The translations under genes and the position numbers were made by a program. Positions 10,621 to 23,331 of a DNA stretch of 64,000 bases are shown here, in pieces (within the stretch, counting starts at the first letter, position 1; each line of letters starts with the position of its first letter). This DNA is from Streptosporangium lutulentum (GTDB lineage Bacteria > Actinomycetota > Actinomycetes > Streptosporangiales > Streptosporangiaceae). The notes under the pieces were generated by a model that did no database searches, was not told where the DNA came from, and worked only from the letters and a program-made list of their open reading frames with translations. The stretch lies in assembly GCF_030811455.1 (NCBI RefSeq), contig NZ_JAUSQU010000001.1:6758001-6822000 (forward strand), in the 5' to 3' direction.

Positions 10621-13566
10621 ATGCATCTGTTACCTATCAAAGCGGGAGCGCTCCCACGCTTCCGGAGGCGAATCGCCGTGCTGGCGCTGTTCAGCATGGC
10701 GGCCGGCACGGCCACCGCGCTGGCAGCCTCGCCCGCGATGGCGGCCGTCGCCTGCGACGTGACCTACACGACCAACGACTGGCAGGGCGGGTTCACCGCC
10801 AGCGTGTCGGTCAAGAACCTGGGTGACCCGCTGAACGGCTGGACGCTCGGATTCACCTTCCCGACGACCACCCAGCAGGTCACGCAGGGCTGGAGCGCCA
10901 CCTGGGCGCAGAGCGGCCAGGCGGTCACCGCCAGGAACCTCGCCTGGAACGGCAGCCTCGCCACCGGCGCCTCGACCAGCATCGGCTTCAACGGCTCCTG
11001 GTCCGGGACCAACCCCAAGCCGACCGCCTTCACGATCAACGGAACCACCTGCGGCGGGACCACCCCTCCCGTCAACCAGCCGCCCACGGCGGCGATCACC
11101 AGCCCGTCGGCGGGCGCCACCTTCACCGCCCCCGCCACGGTGGCGATCGCCGCCAACGCGGCCGACGGCGACGGCACCGTCGCCAAGGTCGACTTCCTCA
11201 ACGGCACCACCCTGCTGGGCAGCGACACCACCGCGCCCTACGCCTACAACTGGACCGGCGTCGCCGCCGGCAGCTACTCCCTCACCGCGAGGGCGACCGA
11301 CAACCAGGGAGCGGTCACGACCTCCGCCCCCGTCGGGATCAGCGTCACGGGCACCTCCACCACTCCCGCGGTGGTCGTCACCCCGGCCACCCTCACCGTC
11401 GCCGAGGGCTCGAACGCGAACCTGGCGGTCAGGCTCTCCAGGGCTCCGACCGCGAACGTCACCGTGGCGACCACCAGGACGAGCGGCGACGCCGACCTGA
11501 CGGCCTCCCTCGGCGGGTCGCTGACCTTCACCCCGGCGAACTGGAACACCGCGCAGACGGTGAGGATCTCCGCCGCCGAGGACGCCGACCAGACCTCCGG
11601 CAGCGCCGTGTTCACCTCGACCGCCACCGGCCACACCTCGGCCACGGCGACCGCGACCGAGGTGGACAACGACGGCACCGGCGGCGACAACGAGTACATC
11701 CGGCGGTTCACCACGCTGTACAACAAGCTCAAGGACCCGGCCAACGGCTACTTCTCGCCGCAGGGCGTGCCGTACCACTCCGTCGAGACCTTCCTGGTCG
11801 AGGCGCCGGACCACGGGCACGAGACCACCTCCGAGGCCTACAGCTACTACCTCTGGCTGGAGGCCGCCTACGGCAAGGTGACCGGCGACTGGAGCAAGTT
11901 CAACGCCGCCTGGGCCTCGATGGAGAGATACATCATCCCGGCCACCGCGGACCAGCCGACCAACTCCTTCTACAACCCGGCCAAGCCCGCCACCTACGCC
12001 GGCGAGTGGGACGACATCAGGCAGTACCCGTCCACCCTGGACGGGGGCGTGAGCGTCGGCGTCGACCCGATCGCGAACGAGCTGAAGACCGCGTACGGCA
12101 CCAGCGACGTCTACGGCATGCACTGGCTGCTCGACGTCGACAACACCTACGGCTTCGGCCGCTGCGGCGACGGCACCACCAAGCCCGCCTACATCAACAC
12201 CTACCAGCGCGGCCCCGAGGAGTCGGTCTTCGAGACCATCCCCCAGCCGTCCTGTGACACCTTCGCCCACGGCGGCCCGAACGGCTACCTGGACCTGTTC
12301 ACCAAGGACAGCAGCTACGCCAAGCAGTGGAAGTACACCAACGCCCCCGACGCCGACGCCCGCGCCGTCCAGGTCGCCTACTGGGCGCACACCTGGGCCA
12401 CGGAGCAGGGCAAGGCGTCCGACGTCGCGACCACGGTCGGCAAGGCCGCCAAGATGGGCGACTACCTGCGCTACTCGATGTACGACAAGTACTTCAAGAA
12501 GCAGGGCTGCACCAGCACCTCGTGCGCGGCGGGCACCGGCAAGGACAGCTCCGCCTACCTGATGAGCTGGTACTACGCCTGGGGCGGCGCCAGCGACAGC
12601 TCCGCCGGCTGGGCCTGGCGGATCGGCTCCAGCCACAACCACTCCGGCTACCAGAACCCGATGGCCGCCTGGGCCCTGTCCAGCGTGGACGCGCTCAAGC
12701 CCAAGGGTGCGACGGCCGTACAGGACTGGACCACCAGCACGAAGCGGCAGCTGGAGTTCTACCGCTGGCTGCAGTCGTCCGAGGGCGCGATCGCCGGTGG
12801 CGCCACCAACAGCTGGCAGGGTCACTACGCGGCCCCGCCGTCCACGCTGCCCACCTTCTACGGCATGGCCTACGACTGGCAGCCGGTCTACCACGACCCG
12901 CCGTCCAACCAGTGGTTCGGCTTCCAGGCCTGGTCGATGGAGCGGGTCGCGGAGCTCTACTACGCGACCGGCAACGCCGAGGCCAAGGTCGTGCTGGACA
13001 AGTGGGTCAAGTGGGCCACCGACAACACCACGATCAACGCCAACGGGACCTACCAGATCCCCTCGACGCTGGTGTGGACCGGCCAGCCCGACACCTGGAA
13101 CGCGTCCAACCCCGGCTCCAACGCCGGACTGCACGTGAGCATCAGGGACTACACGACCGACGTCGGCGTGGCGGGCTCCTACGCCAAGGTGCTGATGTAC
13201 TACGCGGCCAAGTCCGGTGACGCCACGGCCAAGGCCGTCGCCAAGGGCCTGCTCGACGGCATCTGGCAGAACAACCAGGACGCCAAGGGCGTCTCGGTCT
13301 CCGAGACCAAGGCCGACTACAGCCGCCTCAACGACCCGGTCTACGTTCCCCCGGGCTGGACCGGCGAGATGCCCAACGGCGACGTCATCAACTCCGACTC
13401 GACCTTCATGTCCATCCGGTCCTTCTACAAGAACGACCCGGACTGGCCGAAGGTCGACGCGTACCTGAAGGGCACCGGCCCCGCGCCGTCCTTCAACTAC
13501 CACCGGTTCTGGGCCCAGGTCGATGTGGCCGTCGCCCTGGCCGAGTACGGCCGGCTCTTCCCCTAA
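10621..13566 (+). CDS. Secreted GH48 reducing-end exocellulase with CBM2
   Basis: The start chosen is ATG 10621, behind GGAGG at 10606-10610; an upstream in-frame ATG (10459) would run through the operator and lacks a signal peptide at its end. The 981-residue protein has an Arg-rich signal peptide (about 1-43), an N-terminal CBM2 (about 45-140), an Ig-like module (about 150-240), a Calx-beta-like module (about 245-345) and the GH48 catalytic domain (about 355-981) with [20 protein letters not shown], which contains the proton donor. GH48 enzymes cut cellobiose processively from reducing ends. The CBM-Ig-Calx order before the catalytic domain differs from many Streptomyces GH48 enzymes, which carry Fn3. 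Confidence 0.93.
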   Translation: MHLLPIKAGALPRFRRRIAVLALFSMAAGTATALAASPAMAAVACDVTYTTNDWQGGFTASVSVKNLGDPLNGWTLGFTFPTTTQQVTQGWSATWAQSGQAVTARNLAWNGSLATGASTSIGFNGSWSGTNPKPTAFTINGTTCGGTTPPVNQPPTAAITSPSAGATFTAPATVAIAANAADGDGTVAKVDFLNGTTLLGSDTTAPYAYNWTGVAAGSYSLTARATDNQGAVTTSAPVGISVTGTSTTPAVVVTPATLTVAEGSNANLAVRLSRAPTANVTVATTRTSGDADLTASLGGSLTFTPANWNTAQTVRISAAEDADQTSGSAVFTSTATGHTSATATATEVDNDGTGGDNEYIRRFTTLYNKLKDPANGYFSPQGVPYHSVETFLVEAPDHGHETTSEAYSYYLWLEAAYGKVTGDWSKFNAAWASMERYIIPATADQPTNSFYNPAKPATYAGEWDDIRQYPSTLDGGVSVGVDPIANELKTAYGTSDVYGMHWLLDVDNTYGFGRCGDGTTKPAYINTYQRGPEESVFETIPQPSCDTFAHGGPNGYLDLFTKDSSYAKQWKYTNAPDADARAVQVAYWAHTWATEQGKASDVATTVGKAAKMGDYLRYSMYDKYFKKQGCTSTSCAAGTGKDSSAYLMSWYYAWGGASDSSAGWAWRIGSSHNHSGYQNPMAAWALSSVDALKPKGATAVQDWTTSTKRQLEFYRWLQSSEGAIAGGATNSWQGHYAAPPSTLPTFYGMAYDWQPVYHDPPSNQWFGFQAWSMERVAELYYATGNAEAKVVLDKWVKWATDNTTINANGTYQIPSTLVWTGQPDTWNASNPGSNAGLHVSIRDYTTDVGVAGSYAKVLMYYAAKSGDATAKAVAKGLLDGIWQNNQDAKGVSVSETKADYSRLNDPVYVPPGWTGEMPNGDVINSDSTFMSIRSFYKNDPDWPKVDAYLKGTGPAPSFNYHRFWAQVDVAVALAEYGRLFP
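10643..10656. promoter_or_regulatory. Second CelR-type operator inside the GH48 signal-peptide codons
   Basis: CGGGAGCGCTCCCA has one mismatch from the consensus palindrome and falls in codons 8-12 of the gene. It lies 117 bases downstream of the first box, a spacing close to 11 helical turns. A repressor bound here would block the elongating polymerase or loop to the upstream box. Confidence 0.65.
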
Positions 13567-16425
<2,859 letters not shown>

Positions 16426-16439
16426 CGCCTCCCTCCGCC

Positions 16440-16473
16440 CCGGCCGGGTGTGATGACCCCTCCACCCGGCCGG
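16440..16473 (+). terminator. Terminator after GH9
   Basis: CCGGCCGGGTG and CACCCGGCCGG form a perfect 11-base stem with a 12-base loop, 15 bases after the GH9 stop. Confidence 0.8.
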
Positions 16474-16523
16474 CCACATCCCCTCAAGACCGCCGACCAC
16501 ACACTCCCCCACAGAGGTGGGTC

Positions 16524-18101
16524 ATGCGAATCCGAATCGCGATGCTCATCGCGCTCCTCCTGTCGTTCCTCGTCCCGATGGCACCCGCCCACGCCGCCGT
16601 CGGCCTCCACGTCAGCGGAACGAGGATCCTCGAATCGGACGGCAGCGCGTTCGTCATGCGCGGCACCACCCACGCGCACGCCTGGTACACGACCCAGACC
16701 GGCTCCTTCGCCGCCATCAAGGCCCTCGGCGCGAACACCGTGCGCGTGGTGCTCAGCGGCGGCCGCTGGCCCGCCAACAACACCGCCGACGTGGCGAACG
16801 TCGTCTCGCTGTGCAAGCAGAACAAGCTCATCTGCGTGCTGGAGAACCACGACACCACCGGATACGGCGAGCAGAGCGGCGCCTACACCCTGGACCAGGC
16901 CGTCGACTACTGGATCAGCGTGAAGAGCGCGATCACCGGCCAGGAGGACTACGTCGTCCTCAACATCGGCAACGAGCCCTTCGGCAACAACGCGACCACC
17001 CCCGGCTGGGTCCAGGCCACCTCCGCCGCGATCACCAGGCTGCGCGGGAACGGATTCCAGCACCTGATCATGGCGGACGCGCCCAACTGGGGCCAGGACT
17101 GGGGCTTCACCATGCGCGACAACGCGGCCACGGTCTTCGCCGCCGACCCGCAGCGCAACACGGTCTTCTCCGTCCACATGTACGGCGTGTACGACACGGC
17201 GGCCGAGGTCACCGACTACATGCAGCGCTTCCAGACCGCCGGGCTTCCGCTGGTGATCGGCGAGTTCGGGTTCAACCACTCCGACGGCGACCCCGACGAG
17301 GACACGATCATGGCCCAGGCCCAGGCCAGGGGCATCGGCTACCTCGGCTGGTCCTGGAGCGGCAACGGCGGCGGCGTCGAATACCTCGACCAGGTGACCA
17401 ACTTCAACCCCGCCGGCCTCACCAGCTGGGGGCAGCGGCTCTTCAACGGCCCGAACGGCATCGCGCAGACCTCCGTCCAGGCCAAGATCTACGGTGGGAC
17501 GAATCCTCCGGATCCGGCGGACACCACCGCACCCAGCAGGCCCGGCACTCCCACCGCATCAACCGTCACCGCCACCGGCGCCACCCTCACCTGGACCGCC
17601 TCCACCGACAACCGCGCCGTCACCGGCTACACCGTCTACCGAGGCACCACCCAACTCGCCACCTCCACCACCAACACCGTCACCCTGACCGGCCTCACCC
17701 CCGCAACCGCCTACACCGTCAACGTCGTCGCCCGCGACGCCGCCGGAAACACCTCCACCGCCTCACCCACCACCACCTTCACCACCCCCGCCGGACCCAC
17801 CAACCCCGGCACCGGCTGCACCCCCACCTACCGCACCACCAACACCTGGCAAGGCGGCTTCCAAGGCGAAGTCACCATCCGCTGCACCAGCGCCGCCACC
17901 ACCTGGCGAACCACCCTGACCTACCCCACAGGCGTCAACGTCACCCAAAACTGGAGCTCCACCCTCACCACCAACGGCACCGCCTTCACCTTCGCCAACG
18001 CCCCCTGGAACGGCACGATCCCCGTCGGCGGAACCACCACCTTCGGCTTCATCGGCTCCTGGAACGGCACCGGCACCCCACCCACCCCCACCCTCTCCTG
18101 A
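16524..18101 (+). CDS. Secreted GH5 beta-mannanase with Fn3 and CBM2-like modules
   Basis: The 525-residue protein starts at ATG 16524 behind GAGGTGG. It has a signal peptide (1-24, AHA), a GH5 subfamily-8 type mannanase domain (about 25-320; acid/base Glu151 in NIGNEPFG, nucleophile Glu247 in VIGEFGF), Fn3 (about 330-420) and a CBM2-type module (about 432-525). The catalytic domain closely follows the Streptomyces ManA pattern (NHDTTGYGEQSGA, DAPNWGQDW, SGNGGGVEYLD). The final 610 bases are almost identical to the end of the GH10 gene, with a codon choice unlike the catalytic part. Confidence 0.92.
   Translation: MRIRIAMLIALLLSFLVPMAPAHAAVGLHVSGTRILESDGSAFVMRGTTHAHAWYTTQTGSFAAIKALGANTVRVVLSGGRWPANNTADVANVVSLCKQNKLICVLENHDTTGYGEQSGAYTLDQAVDYWISVKSAITGQEDYVVLNIGNEPFGNNATTPGWVQATSAAITRLRGNGFQHLIMADAPNWGQDWGFTMRDNAATVFAADPQRNTVFSVHMYGVYDTAAEVTDYMQRFQTAGLPLVIGEFGFNHSDGDPDEDTIMAQAQARGIGYLGWSWSGNGGGVEYLDQVTNFNPAGLTSWGQRLFNGPNGIAQTSVQAKIYGGTNPPDPADTTAPSRPGTPTASTVTATGATLTWTASTDNRAVTGYTVYRGTTQLATSTTNTVTLTGLTPATAYTVNVVARDAAGNTSTASPTTTFTTPAGPTNPGTGCTPTYRTTNTWQGGFQGEVTIRCTSAATTWRTTLTYPTGVNVTQNWSSTLTTNGTAFTFANAPWNGTIPVGGTTTFGFIGSWNGTGTPPTPTLS
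17492..18101 (+). repeat. Duplicated Fn3-CBM2 module, copy A (mannanase)
   Basis: This 610-base stretch matches 19272-19881 with 7 substitutions and no gaps, in the same reading frame, from the linker through the stop codon. Gln is always CAA, and GGA, CGA and GAA appear, unlike the adjacent catalytic codons. Confidence 0.95.
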
Positions 18102-18107
18102 CACCCC

Positions 18108-18143
18108 GGAAGGGGGTACGGCCCGCGTGCCGTACCCCCTTCC
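18108..18143 (+). terminator. Terminator after the mannanase gene
   Basis: GGAAGGGGGTACGGC and GCCGTACCCCCTTCC form a perfect 15-base stem with a 6-base loop, 6 bases after the stop. Confidence 0.88.
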
Positions 18144-18155
18144 CTTGGCATCTCA

Positions 18156-18168
18156 CCGAAAGTTTCGG
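18156..18168. promoter_or_regulatory. CCGAAAGTTTCGG palindrome before the xylanase gene
   Basis: A perfect 13-base inverted repeat with a single-base centre lies 66 bases before the GH10 start. It is the best member of the GAAA/TTTC box family in the window and resembles boxes described for Streptomyces xylanase genes. Confidence 0.65.
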
Positions 18169-18234
18169 AGAATGTCCATAAGTTTCCATCCCCTCGGACC
18201 CCCACAGGTTCCCGCACCCCCAGGAAGGAATCCC

Positions 18235-19881
18235 ATGCCCAGTCTCCGCAGAGCGATCTCGATCGGGGCGCTCGCCGTCCTCCCGATCCTCGCGGCCGTT
18301 CTTCCGGCGCTTCCCGCTCACGCCGATCAACCCCTGCGCGCGCACGCCGAGGCGCGCGGCAAGTTCATCGGCACCGCGCTCTCCACCTCCCCCCTGGCGA
18401 ACGAGACGGCCTACCGCAACATCGCGGCCACCGAGTTCAACCAGATCACCCCCGAGAACGCGATGAAGTGGGATGCCACCGAACCAAACCAGAACCAGTT
18501 CAACTGGTCGGGGGCGGACGCGATCGTCAACTTCGCCACGCAGAACAACCAGCAGATCCACGGGCACACGCTGGTCTGGCACAGCCAGACACCGGCCTGG
18601 GTGCAGAACCTCGGCGCCGACGCCATGCGTACGGCGATGCGCAACCACATCGCCCAGGTCGCCGGCCGCTACGCCTCCAACCCCACCCTCGTGTCCTGGG
18701 ACGTCGTGAACGAGGTCTTCGACGACAACGGAAACATGCGCAACTCGTTCTGGTACCAGAGGCTGGGCGACACCTACATCGCCGACGCCTTCAGGGCCGC
18801 GAAGGCCGCCGACCCCGACGCCAGGCTCTGCATCAACGACTACAACGTCGAGGGCATCAACGCCAAGAGCACGGCGATGTACAACCTGGTGAGGTCACTG
18901 CGGGCGCAGAACGTGCCGGTCGACTGCGTGGGCTTCCAGGGCCACCTGTCCACCCAGTACGGCTTCCCCAGCCAGGTCCAGCAGAACGTGCAGCGCTTCG
19001 CCGACCTCGGCGTCCAGGTCAGGTTCACCGAGATCGACATCCGGATGCTGACCCCGAGGACCGCGGCCAAGGACACCCAGCAGGCCACCTACTACAGAGA
19101 CATCGTCAACGCCTGCCTCGCGGTGACCCAGTGCGCCGGCATCACGATCTGGGGCTTCACCGACAAATACTCCTGGGTTCCCGAGACCTTCCCCAGTGAG
19201 GGCGCGGCCCTGATCTACGACGAGAACTACGCCCAGAAACCGTCCTACACGGCGGTGCACAACGCCCTGGCCGGTGGGACGAATCCTCCGGATCCGACGG
19301 ACACCACCGCACCCAGCAGGCCCGGCACTCCCACCGCCTCAGCCATCACCGCCACCGGCGCCACCCTCACCTGGACCGCCTCCACCGACAACCGCGCCGT
19401 CACCGGCTACACCCTCTACCGAGGCACCACCCAACTCGCCACCTCCACCACCAACACCGTCACCCTGACCGGCCTCACCCCCGCAACCGCCTACACCGTC
19501 AACGTCGTCGCCCGCGACGCCGCCGGAAACACCTCCACCGCCTCACCCACCACCACCTTCACCACCCCCGCCGGACCCACCAACCCCGGCACCGGCTGCA
19601 CCCCCACCTACCGCACCACCAACACCTGGCAAGGCGGCTTCCAAGGCGAAGTCACCATCCGCTGCACCAGCGCCGCCACCACCTGGCGAACCACCCTGAC
19701 CTACCCCACAGGCGTCAACGTCACCCAAAACTGGAGCTCCACCCTCACCACCAACGGCACCGCCTTCACCTTCGCCAACGCCCCCTGGAACGGCACCATC
19801 CCCGCCGGCGGAACCACCACCTTCGGCTTCATCGGCTCCTGGAACGGCACCGGCACCCCACCCACCCCCACCCTCTCCTGA
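18235..19881 (+). CDS. Secreted GH10 endo-beta-1,4-xylanase with Fn3 and CBM2-like modules
   Basis: The 548-residue protein starts at ATG 18235 behind AGGAAGG. It has a signal peptide (1-30, AHA), a GH10 barrel (about 31-345; acid/base Glu160 in WDVVNEVF, nucleophile Glu266 in RFTEIDIR), Fn3 (about 355-440) and a CBM2-type module (about 455-548). It cuts internal xylan bonds. A private palindrome at 18156 and a strong terminator upstream indicate its own promoter, separate from the cellulases. The C-terminal modules are shared almost base for base with the mannanase. Confidence 0.94.
   Translation: MPSLRRAISIGALAVLPILAAVLPALPAHADQPLRAHAEARGKFIGTALSTSPLANETAYRNIAATEFNQITPENAMKWDATEPNQNQFNWSGADAIVNFATQNNQQIHGHTLVWHSQTPAWVQNLGADAMRTAMRNHIAQVAGRYASNPTLVSWDVVNEVFDDNGNMRNSFWYQRLGDTYIADAFRAAKAADPDARLCINDYNVEGINAKSTAMYNLVRSLRAQNVPVDCVGFQGHLSTQYGFPSQVQQNVQRFADLGVQVRFTEIDIRMLTPRTAAKDTQQATYYRDIVNACLAVTQCAGITIWGFTDKYSWVPETFPSEGAALIYDENYAQKPSYTAVHNALAGGTNPPDPTDTTAPSRPGTPTASAITATGATLTWTASTDNRAVTGYTLYRGTTQLATSTTNTVTLTGLTPATAYTVNVVARDAAGNTSTASPTTTFTTPAGPTNPGTGCTPTYRTTNTWQGGFQGEVTIRCTSAATTWRTTLTYPTGVNVTQNWSSTLTTNGTAFTFANAPWNGTIPAGGTTTFGFIGSWNGTGTPPTPTLS
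19272..19881 (+). repeat. Duplicated Fn3-CBM2 module, copy B (xylanase)
   Basis: This is the partner of 17492-18101, offset by exactly 1780 bases. The seven base differences cause five amino-acid changes (Ala/Thr, Thr/Ala, Val/Ile, Val/Leu, Val/Ala). Confidence 0.95.
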
Positions 19882-19919
19882 CATCGAACGTCCTCTGACA
19901 CCCGCACGTGGGGGTGCGG

Positions 19920-19945
19920 CCGCCGGCGATCTCTCCGGCCGGCGG
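19920..19945 (+). terminator. Terminator after the xylanase gene
   Basis: CCGCCGGC and GCCGGCGG form an 8-base perfect stem. A second weaker GC-rich hairpin (CCGCAC/GTGCGG) lies just before it. Confidence 0.65.
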
Positions 19946-20086
19946 ATCGTCAGAGGCGAACGGCGGGCGGTGGCACGATCACACCGCCCGCCTCCGGGGG
20001 CGGCGATGCGGCGATCGCCGCCCCCGGGTCACCTCGGTGTGCGCCCGGGACAGCCCAGGCGTCCCCGGCGGTCATCCGGCCCACGC

Positions 20087-20815
20087 TCAGGCGCTCGGAC
20101 CGAACCCGTACTTGCGCAACCCGCCGACCAGCCACTGCGCGATCTTCGTATGGCCCTCGTAGGTGGGGTGGACGCCGTCGGACAGGGTCGCCCCACTGCC
20201 CCAGCTCCGGCCGAGCGGATCCAGGAAGGGCGTCTTCGCCTCCTCGGCCGCGACCGCGATGGCATCCCTCACCTGGTAACTCCACTCGGGGGCCTTCGCC
20301 ATCCAGATGGGACCGATCACCACGACCCTGGTCCGCGGCCATCGGCGGCCGACCAGCTCCAGCAGGCGCTCGACCGCCTGATGAACCGTCCCGGGGCTGA
20401 CCTCCCGGTCGTTGTGCCCACCGGAAATGATCAGCAGACTGGGGGGCGGACGCCAGGAGAGCTCCTTGTCGAAGGACGTCTCGAAGGTCCGGCCCACCGA
20501 GCCGGGGTTGACGAAGCCCGTTCCGGACGCGCCCGCCGTGACCAGCTGCCAGCCCATCGCCCGCGCGGCCTGCGCGGCGTAGCTGTCCCACCCCCCGACC
20601 GGGCCCGACCCGACCGTGAAGCTGTCACCGATGATCATGACCAGTGGAGCCGCCGACCGGTGCAACGCGAACGAGGGAGTGGAGGACAGGGGCACCCGGG
20701 CCCCGGTCTCATCCGTCGGCGATGCGAACCCACTACATCCCGATATAAGGCAAGAAATCGCCGTAAAAGAAGCGATGGTGAGCACCGGGAGTCGCCTGCG
20801 CACCTGCCCGTGCAT
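20087..20815 (-). CDS. SGNH/GDSL-family hydrolase lipoprotein
   Basis: The 242-residue protein starts at ATG 20815, preceded on its strand by GAGGTGG. The N-terminus has Arg residues, a hydrophobic core and a lipobox-like LISGC, so it is predicted to be a lipoprotein outside the membrane. SGNH motifs are clear: GDSFTVGSG (Ser nucleophile), GASGTGF (Gly), GGHNDRE (Asn) and DGVHPTYEGH (Asp/His pair). The substrate is unknown; acyl or acetyl esters on polysaccharides are plausible next to hemicellulases, but it is oriented against them. It diverges from alaX with 29 bases between starts. Confidence 0.88.
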   Translation of the reverse strand: MHGQVRRRLPVLTIASFTAISCLISGCSGFASPTDETGARVPLSSTPSFALHRSAAPLVMIIGDSFTVGSGPVGGWDSYAAQAARAMGWQLVTAGASGTGFVNPGSVGRTFETSFDKELSWRPPPSLLIISGGHNDREVSPGTVHQAVERLLELVGRRWPRTRVVVIGPIWMAKAPEWSYQVRDAIAVAAEEAKTPFLDPLGRSWGSGATLSDGVHPTYEGHTKIAQWLVGGLRKYGFGPSA

Positions 20816-20844
20816 GCCACCTCGGTGAGCTTTAGGCTGCCGAC

Positions 20845-21579
20845 ATGAGTAGTGACCTCTACGGGCGCACGCGGCGACTCGAACTCGCCGACCAGAACCT
20901 GCGCTCCTTCGAAGCTGTGGTCCTGGCGTCGTCGCCCGACGGGATCGTTCTGAGCACGTCGGCATTCTACCCAGGCGGAGGAGGCCAGCCCGCGGATCGC
21001 GGAGTTCTCCTCTGGCAGGGAGTGGAGACCCGCATCGCCGGTGTGCGCAAGGGCGACGACCTCTATCTGATTCCGGTCGAGGACGACCCGATCCCCCCGC
21101 CGGGGACGACCGTGCGGGCGGCGGTCGAGGACGAGAGACGCTCCGCCCTGATGCGCACCCACTCGGCCCTGCACGTGCTGTGCGGGGTGGTCTTCCGCGA
21201 CTTCGGCGCCCTCGTCACGGGCGGCAACATGGAAGAGCTGACCGCTCGCATGGACTTCAACCTGCCCGAGGTGCCGCCCGGCTTCAAGGAGACCGTGGAG
21301 GAGGCCTGCAACGCGGAGGTCACCGCCGACCGCCGGATCGACGTCCGGGTCGTCCCCCGCGCGGAGGCCTTCGCGATCCCCGACATCATCAGGACCGCCA
21401 CGAACCTGGTGCCCGAGACGGTGGAGGAGGTACGGATCATCGACATCGTCGGTCTCGACTGCCAGGCCGACGGCGGCACCCACGTCGCCTCCACCAAGCA
21501 GATCGGCCGCATCCGGGTCGCCAAGATCGAGAGCAAGGGCAAGGGCTTCCGCCGCCTCCGCATCGAGGTGACGGACTAG
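20845..21579 (+). CDS. alaX: Alanyl-tRNA editing protein (AlaX, AlaXM type)
   Basis: The 244-residue stand-alone editing domain hydrolyses Ser- or Gly-tRNA(Ala). It has the N-terminal FYPGGGGQPADRG segment characteristic of AlaX-M and AlaRS, the zinc motif HxxxH in RTHSALHVL, and the second zinc pair in CQADGGTH. The conserved SKGKGFRRLRI near the end also fits. Its stop TAG overlaps the stop of the convergent histidine kinase gene as CTAG. Confidence 0.9.
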   Translation: MSSDLYGRTRRLELADQNLRSFEAVVLASSPDGIVLSTSAFYPGGGGQPADRGVLLWQGVETRIAGVRKGDDLYLIPVEDDPIPPPGTTVRAAVEDERRSALMRTHSALHVLCGVVFRDFGALVTGGNMEELTARMDFNLPEVPPGFKETVEEACNAEVTADRRIDVRVVPRAEAFAIPDIIRTATNLVPETVEEVRIIDIVGLDCQADGGTHVASTKQIGRIRVAKIESKGKGFRRLRIEVTD

Positions 21580-23147
21580 CCGTCCGCCTCCCCCGCGCCG
21601 TCACCCGGTTTCACCGAGCAGAGGTCCCGGCCGAACAGGGCGGCTCGTTCACGTCGATTCAGGCGGTTCATCCCCCGCGTAAAAGGACGAATCAATCCCA
21701 CCTGCTCGGAGGGGACCGCTCCTTGCCCGGCAGGGCGGCTCGTGCCCGCCGGCTTCGGGCGATCCGTTCCCGTCAGCTCCTCCGAGGAATCGGGTTCCAC
21801 GGGCTGGTTCCCGGCCGTTCGTCCGGCGTGCAGCAGAGGGAGCCGCAGGACGAAGCGGGCGCCCCGGGTGGAATCCTCGATCCGCAGGGTGCCGTGGTGG
21901 GCCTCGGCGATGTCACGGGAGATGGCCAGACCGAGCCCGCTGCCGCCCGAGTCGCGGCGACGCCCGTCGGCCAGGCGGGTGAAACGCTCGAAGACCCGCT
22001 CCCGGTCTCCCGGGGCGATCCCGGCGCCGTCATCGAGCACCGTCACCACGGCATGATCGCCGACCGCGCCCACCGAGATCTCCACACCGGTGGCGGCGTG
22101 CCGGCGCGCGTTGCTCAGCAGGTTTCCGATCACCCGGATCAGCCGGATCTGCGAGCCGGAGACCCACACCCCGGAGGCCGCGTGAACATGCACCGGTACC
22201 CCGGTGCCCTGCGTGGCCTCCTCGGTCACGAGCCTGCCCAGATCGATCAGCTCCCGGGCCGCGGGCTCGGCCACCCGCAACCGCGCCAGCAGCAACAGAT
22301 CGTTGACGATCGCCTCCAGCCGGCCGGTCGCCGTCAACGCCCCCTGGATGCTCTCCATCGGATCGACCTCGCCGGGGTACAGCAACGCCTCCTCAAGTTG
22401 CATGCGCAACCCGGTGATCGGAGTCCGCAGTTCGTGGGAGGTGGTGGAGGCGAACTGCCGCTGCTGCTCCACCGCCCCTTCCAGCCGCTCCAGGCTCTGG
22501 TTGGCGGTACGCGCCAGCAGCGCGAACTCGTCCTCTCCCTGCGGCACCGGCACCCGCAGGCTCGCATCACCCACCGTGATCTCCGCCATCCGCGCCCGGA
22601 TCGCCGCCACCGGACGCAGCGTCCGGCCGACCGTCCACCACGTCATCCACCCCGCCAGGCCCAGCAGGGCGAGAGCGCCCGCGGCGAGGTAGAACTCCAG
22701 GAGGTGCCCGCCCAGGAGAGGCGGCTCCGCGATGCCCGCGTAGACGACCGGAGCGTCCGCCGCGGGAGAGATCCGGATGGCCATCAGCATGAGACCGTTC
22801 CCGGTCAGCCGCTGGAAACGATCGTCGGCCGGCGGCCGGATCGTGCTCAGGGGCGGCCTACCCCACGCATGCCTGCTCGCCCCCAGCACCGTGCCCCGGG
22901 CGTCCACCAACTGGACGAGATCGGCGCCGGCCGAGGCCGGGATCGGAGCCGGCACGGTGCGGTCACGCGCCGCCGCGCTCCACTGGCCGGCCACCCGCTC
23001 GGCGTTCTTGAACACGTCGTCCTGAATCCGGTACCGGATCGCCAGGTCGGAACTCACGCTCACCACGACCAGCACCACCAGCAGCAGCGCCGTCACGATC
23101 GTCGTGTAACGCGCCTGGATCGAACGCGGGCGCGGTGGCAACCTCAC
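21576..23147 (-). CDS. HAMP-domain sensor histidine kinase (orphan)
   Basis: The 523-residue protein has membrane segments at about 13-35 and 152-175 around an external sensor of about 115 residues, a HAMP linker (VGRTLRPVAAIRARMAEI), a dimerisation/phosphoacceptor helix with SHELRTPI, and an ATPase domain with N (NLLSNARRHA), G1 (DDGAGI), F (FERFTR) and G2 (GSGLGLAI) boxes. A 75-residue disordered, charged tail follows the ATPase domain. No response regulator gene is adjacent, so the partner is elsewhere. The signal is unknown. Confidence 0.93.
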   Translation of the reverse strand: MRLPPRPRSIQARYTTIVTALLLVVLVVVSVSSDLAIRYRIQDDVFKNAERVAGQWSAAARDRTVPAPIPASAGADLVQLVDARGTVLGASRHAWGRPPLSTIRPPADDRFQRLTGNGLMLMAIRISPAADAPVVYAGIAEPPLLGGHLLEFYLAAGALALLGLAGWMTWWTVGRTLRPVAAIRARMAEITVGDASLRVPVPQGEDEFALLARTANQSLERLEGAVEQQRQFASTTSHELRTPITGLRMQLEEALLYPGEVDPMESIQGALTATGRLEAIVNDLLLLARLRVAEPAARELIDLGRLVTEEATQGTGVPVHVHAASGVWVSGSQIRLIRVIGNLLSNARRHAATGVEISVGAVGDHAVVTVLDDGAGIAPGDRERVFERFTRLADGRRRDSGGSGLGLAISRDIAEAHHGTLRIEDSTRGARFVLRLPLLHAGRTAGNQPVEPDSSEELTGTDRPKPAGTSRPAGQGAVPSEQVGLIRPFTRGMNRLNRRERAALFGRDLCSVKPGDGAGEADG

Positions 23148-23273
23148 CGGGTCCTCGTCCCGGGAAGAGCGCCGCTCACGAGCAGGCCGTCACGCGGCAG
23201 AGGCCCGAGGAGGCCATGCCGTCGTCCTCGCACGCCGGCGGGGGCCGAAGGCACATGGACCGCCGAACTCGGT

Positions 23274-23308
23274 GACTCCCGCCGAACGGCACATCGGGAC
23301 CGGGAGTC
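23274..23308 (-). terminator. Stem-loop after the MmyB-like regulator gene
   Basis: GACTCCCG and CGGGAGTC form an 8-base stem around a 19-base loop in the gap downstream of the minus-strand regulator. Confidence 0.5.
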
Positions 23309-23331
23309 GTGGCGGGTCGGGAGGCACGCCG

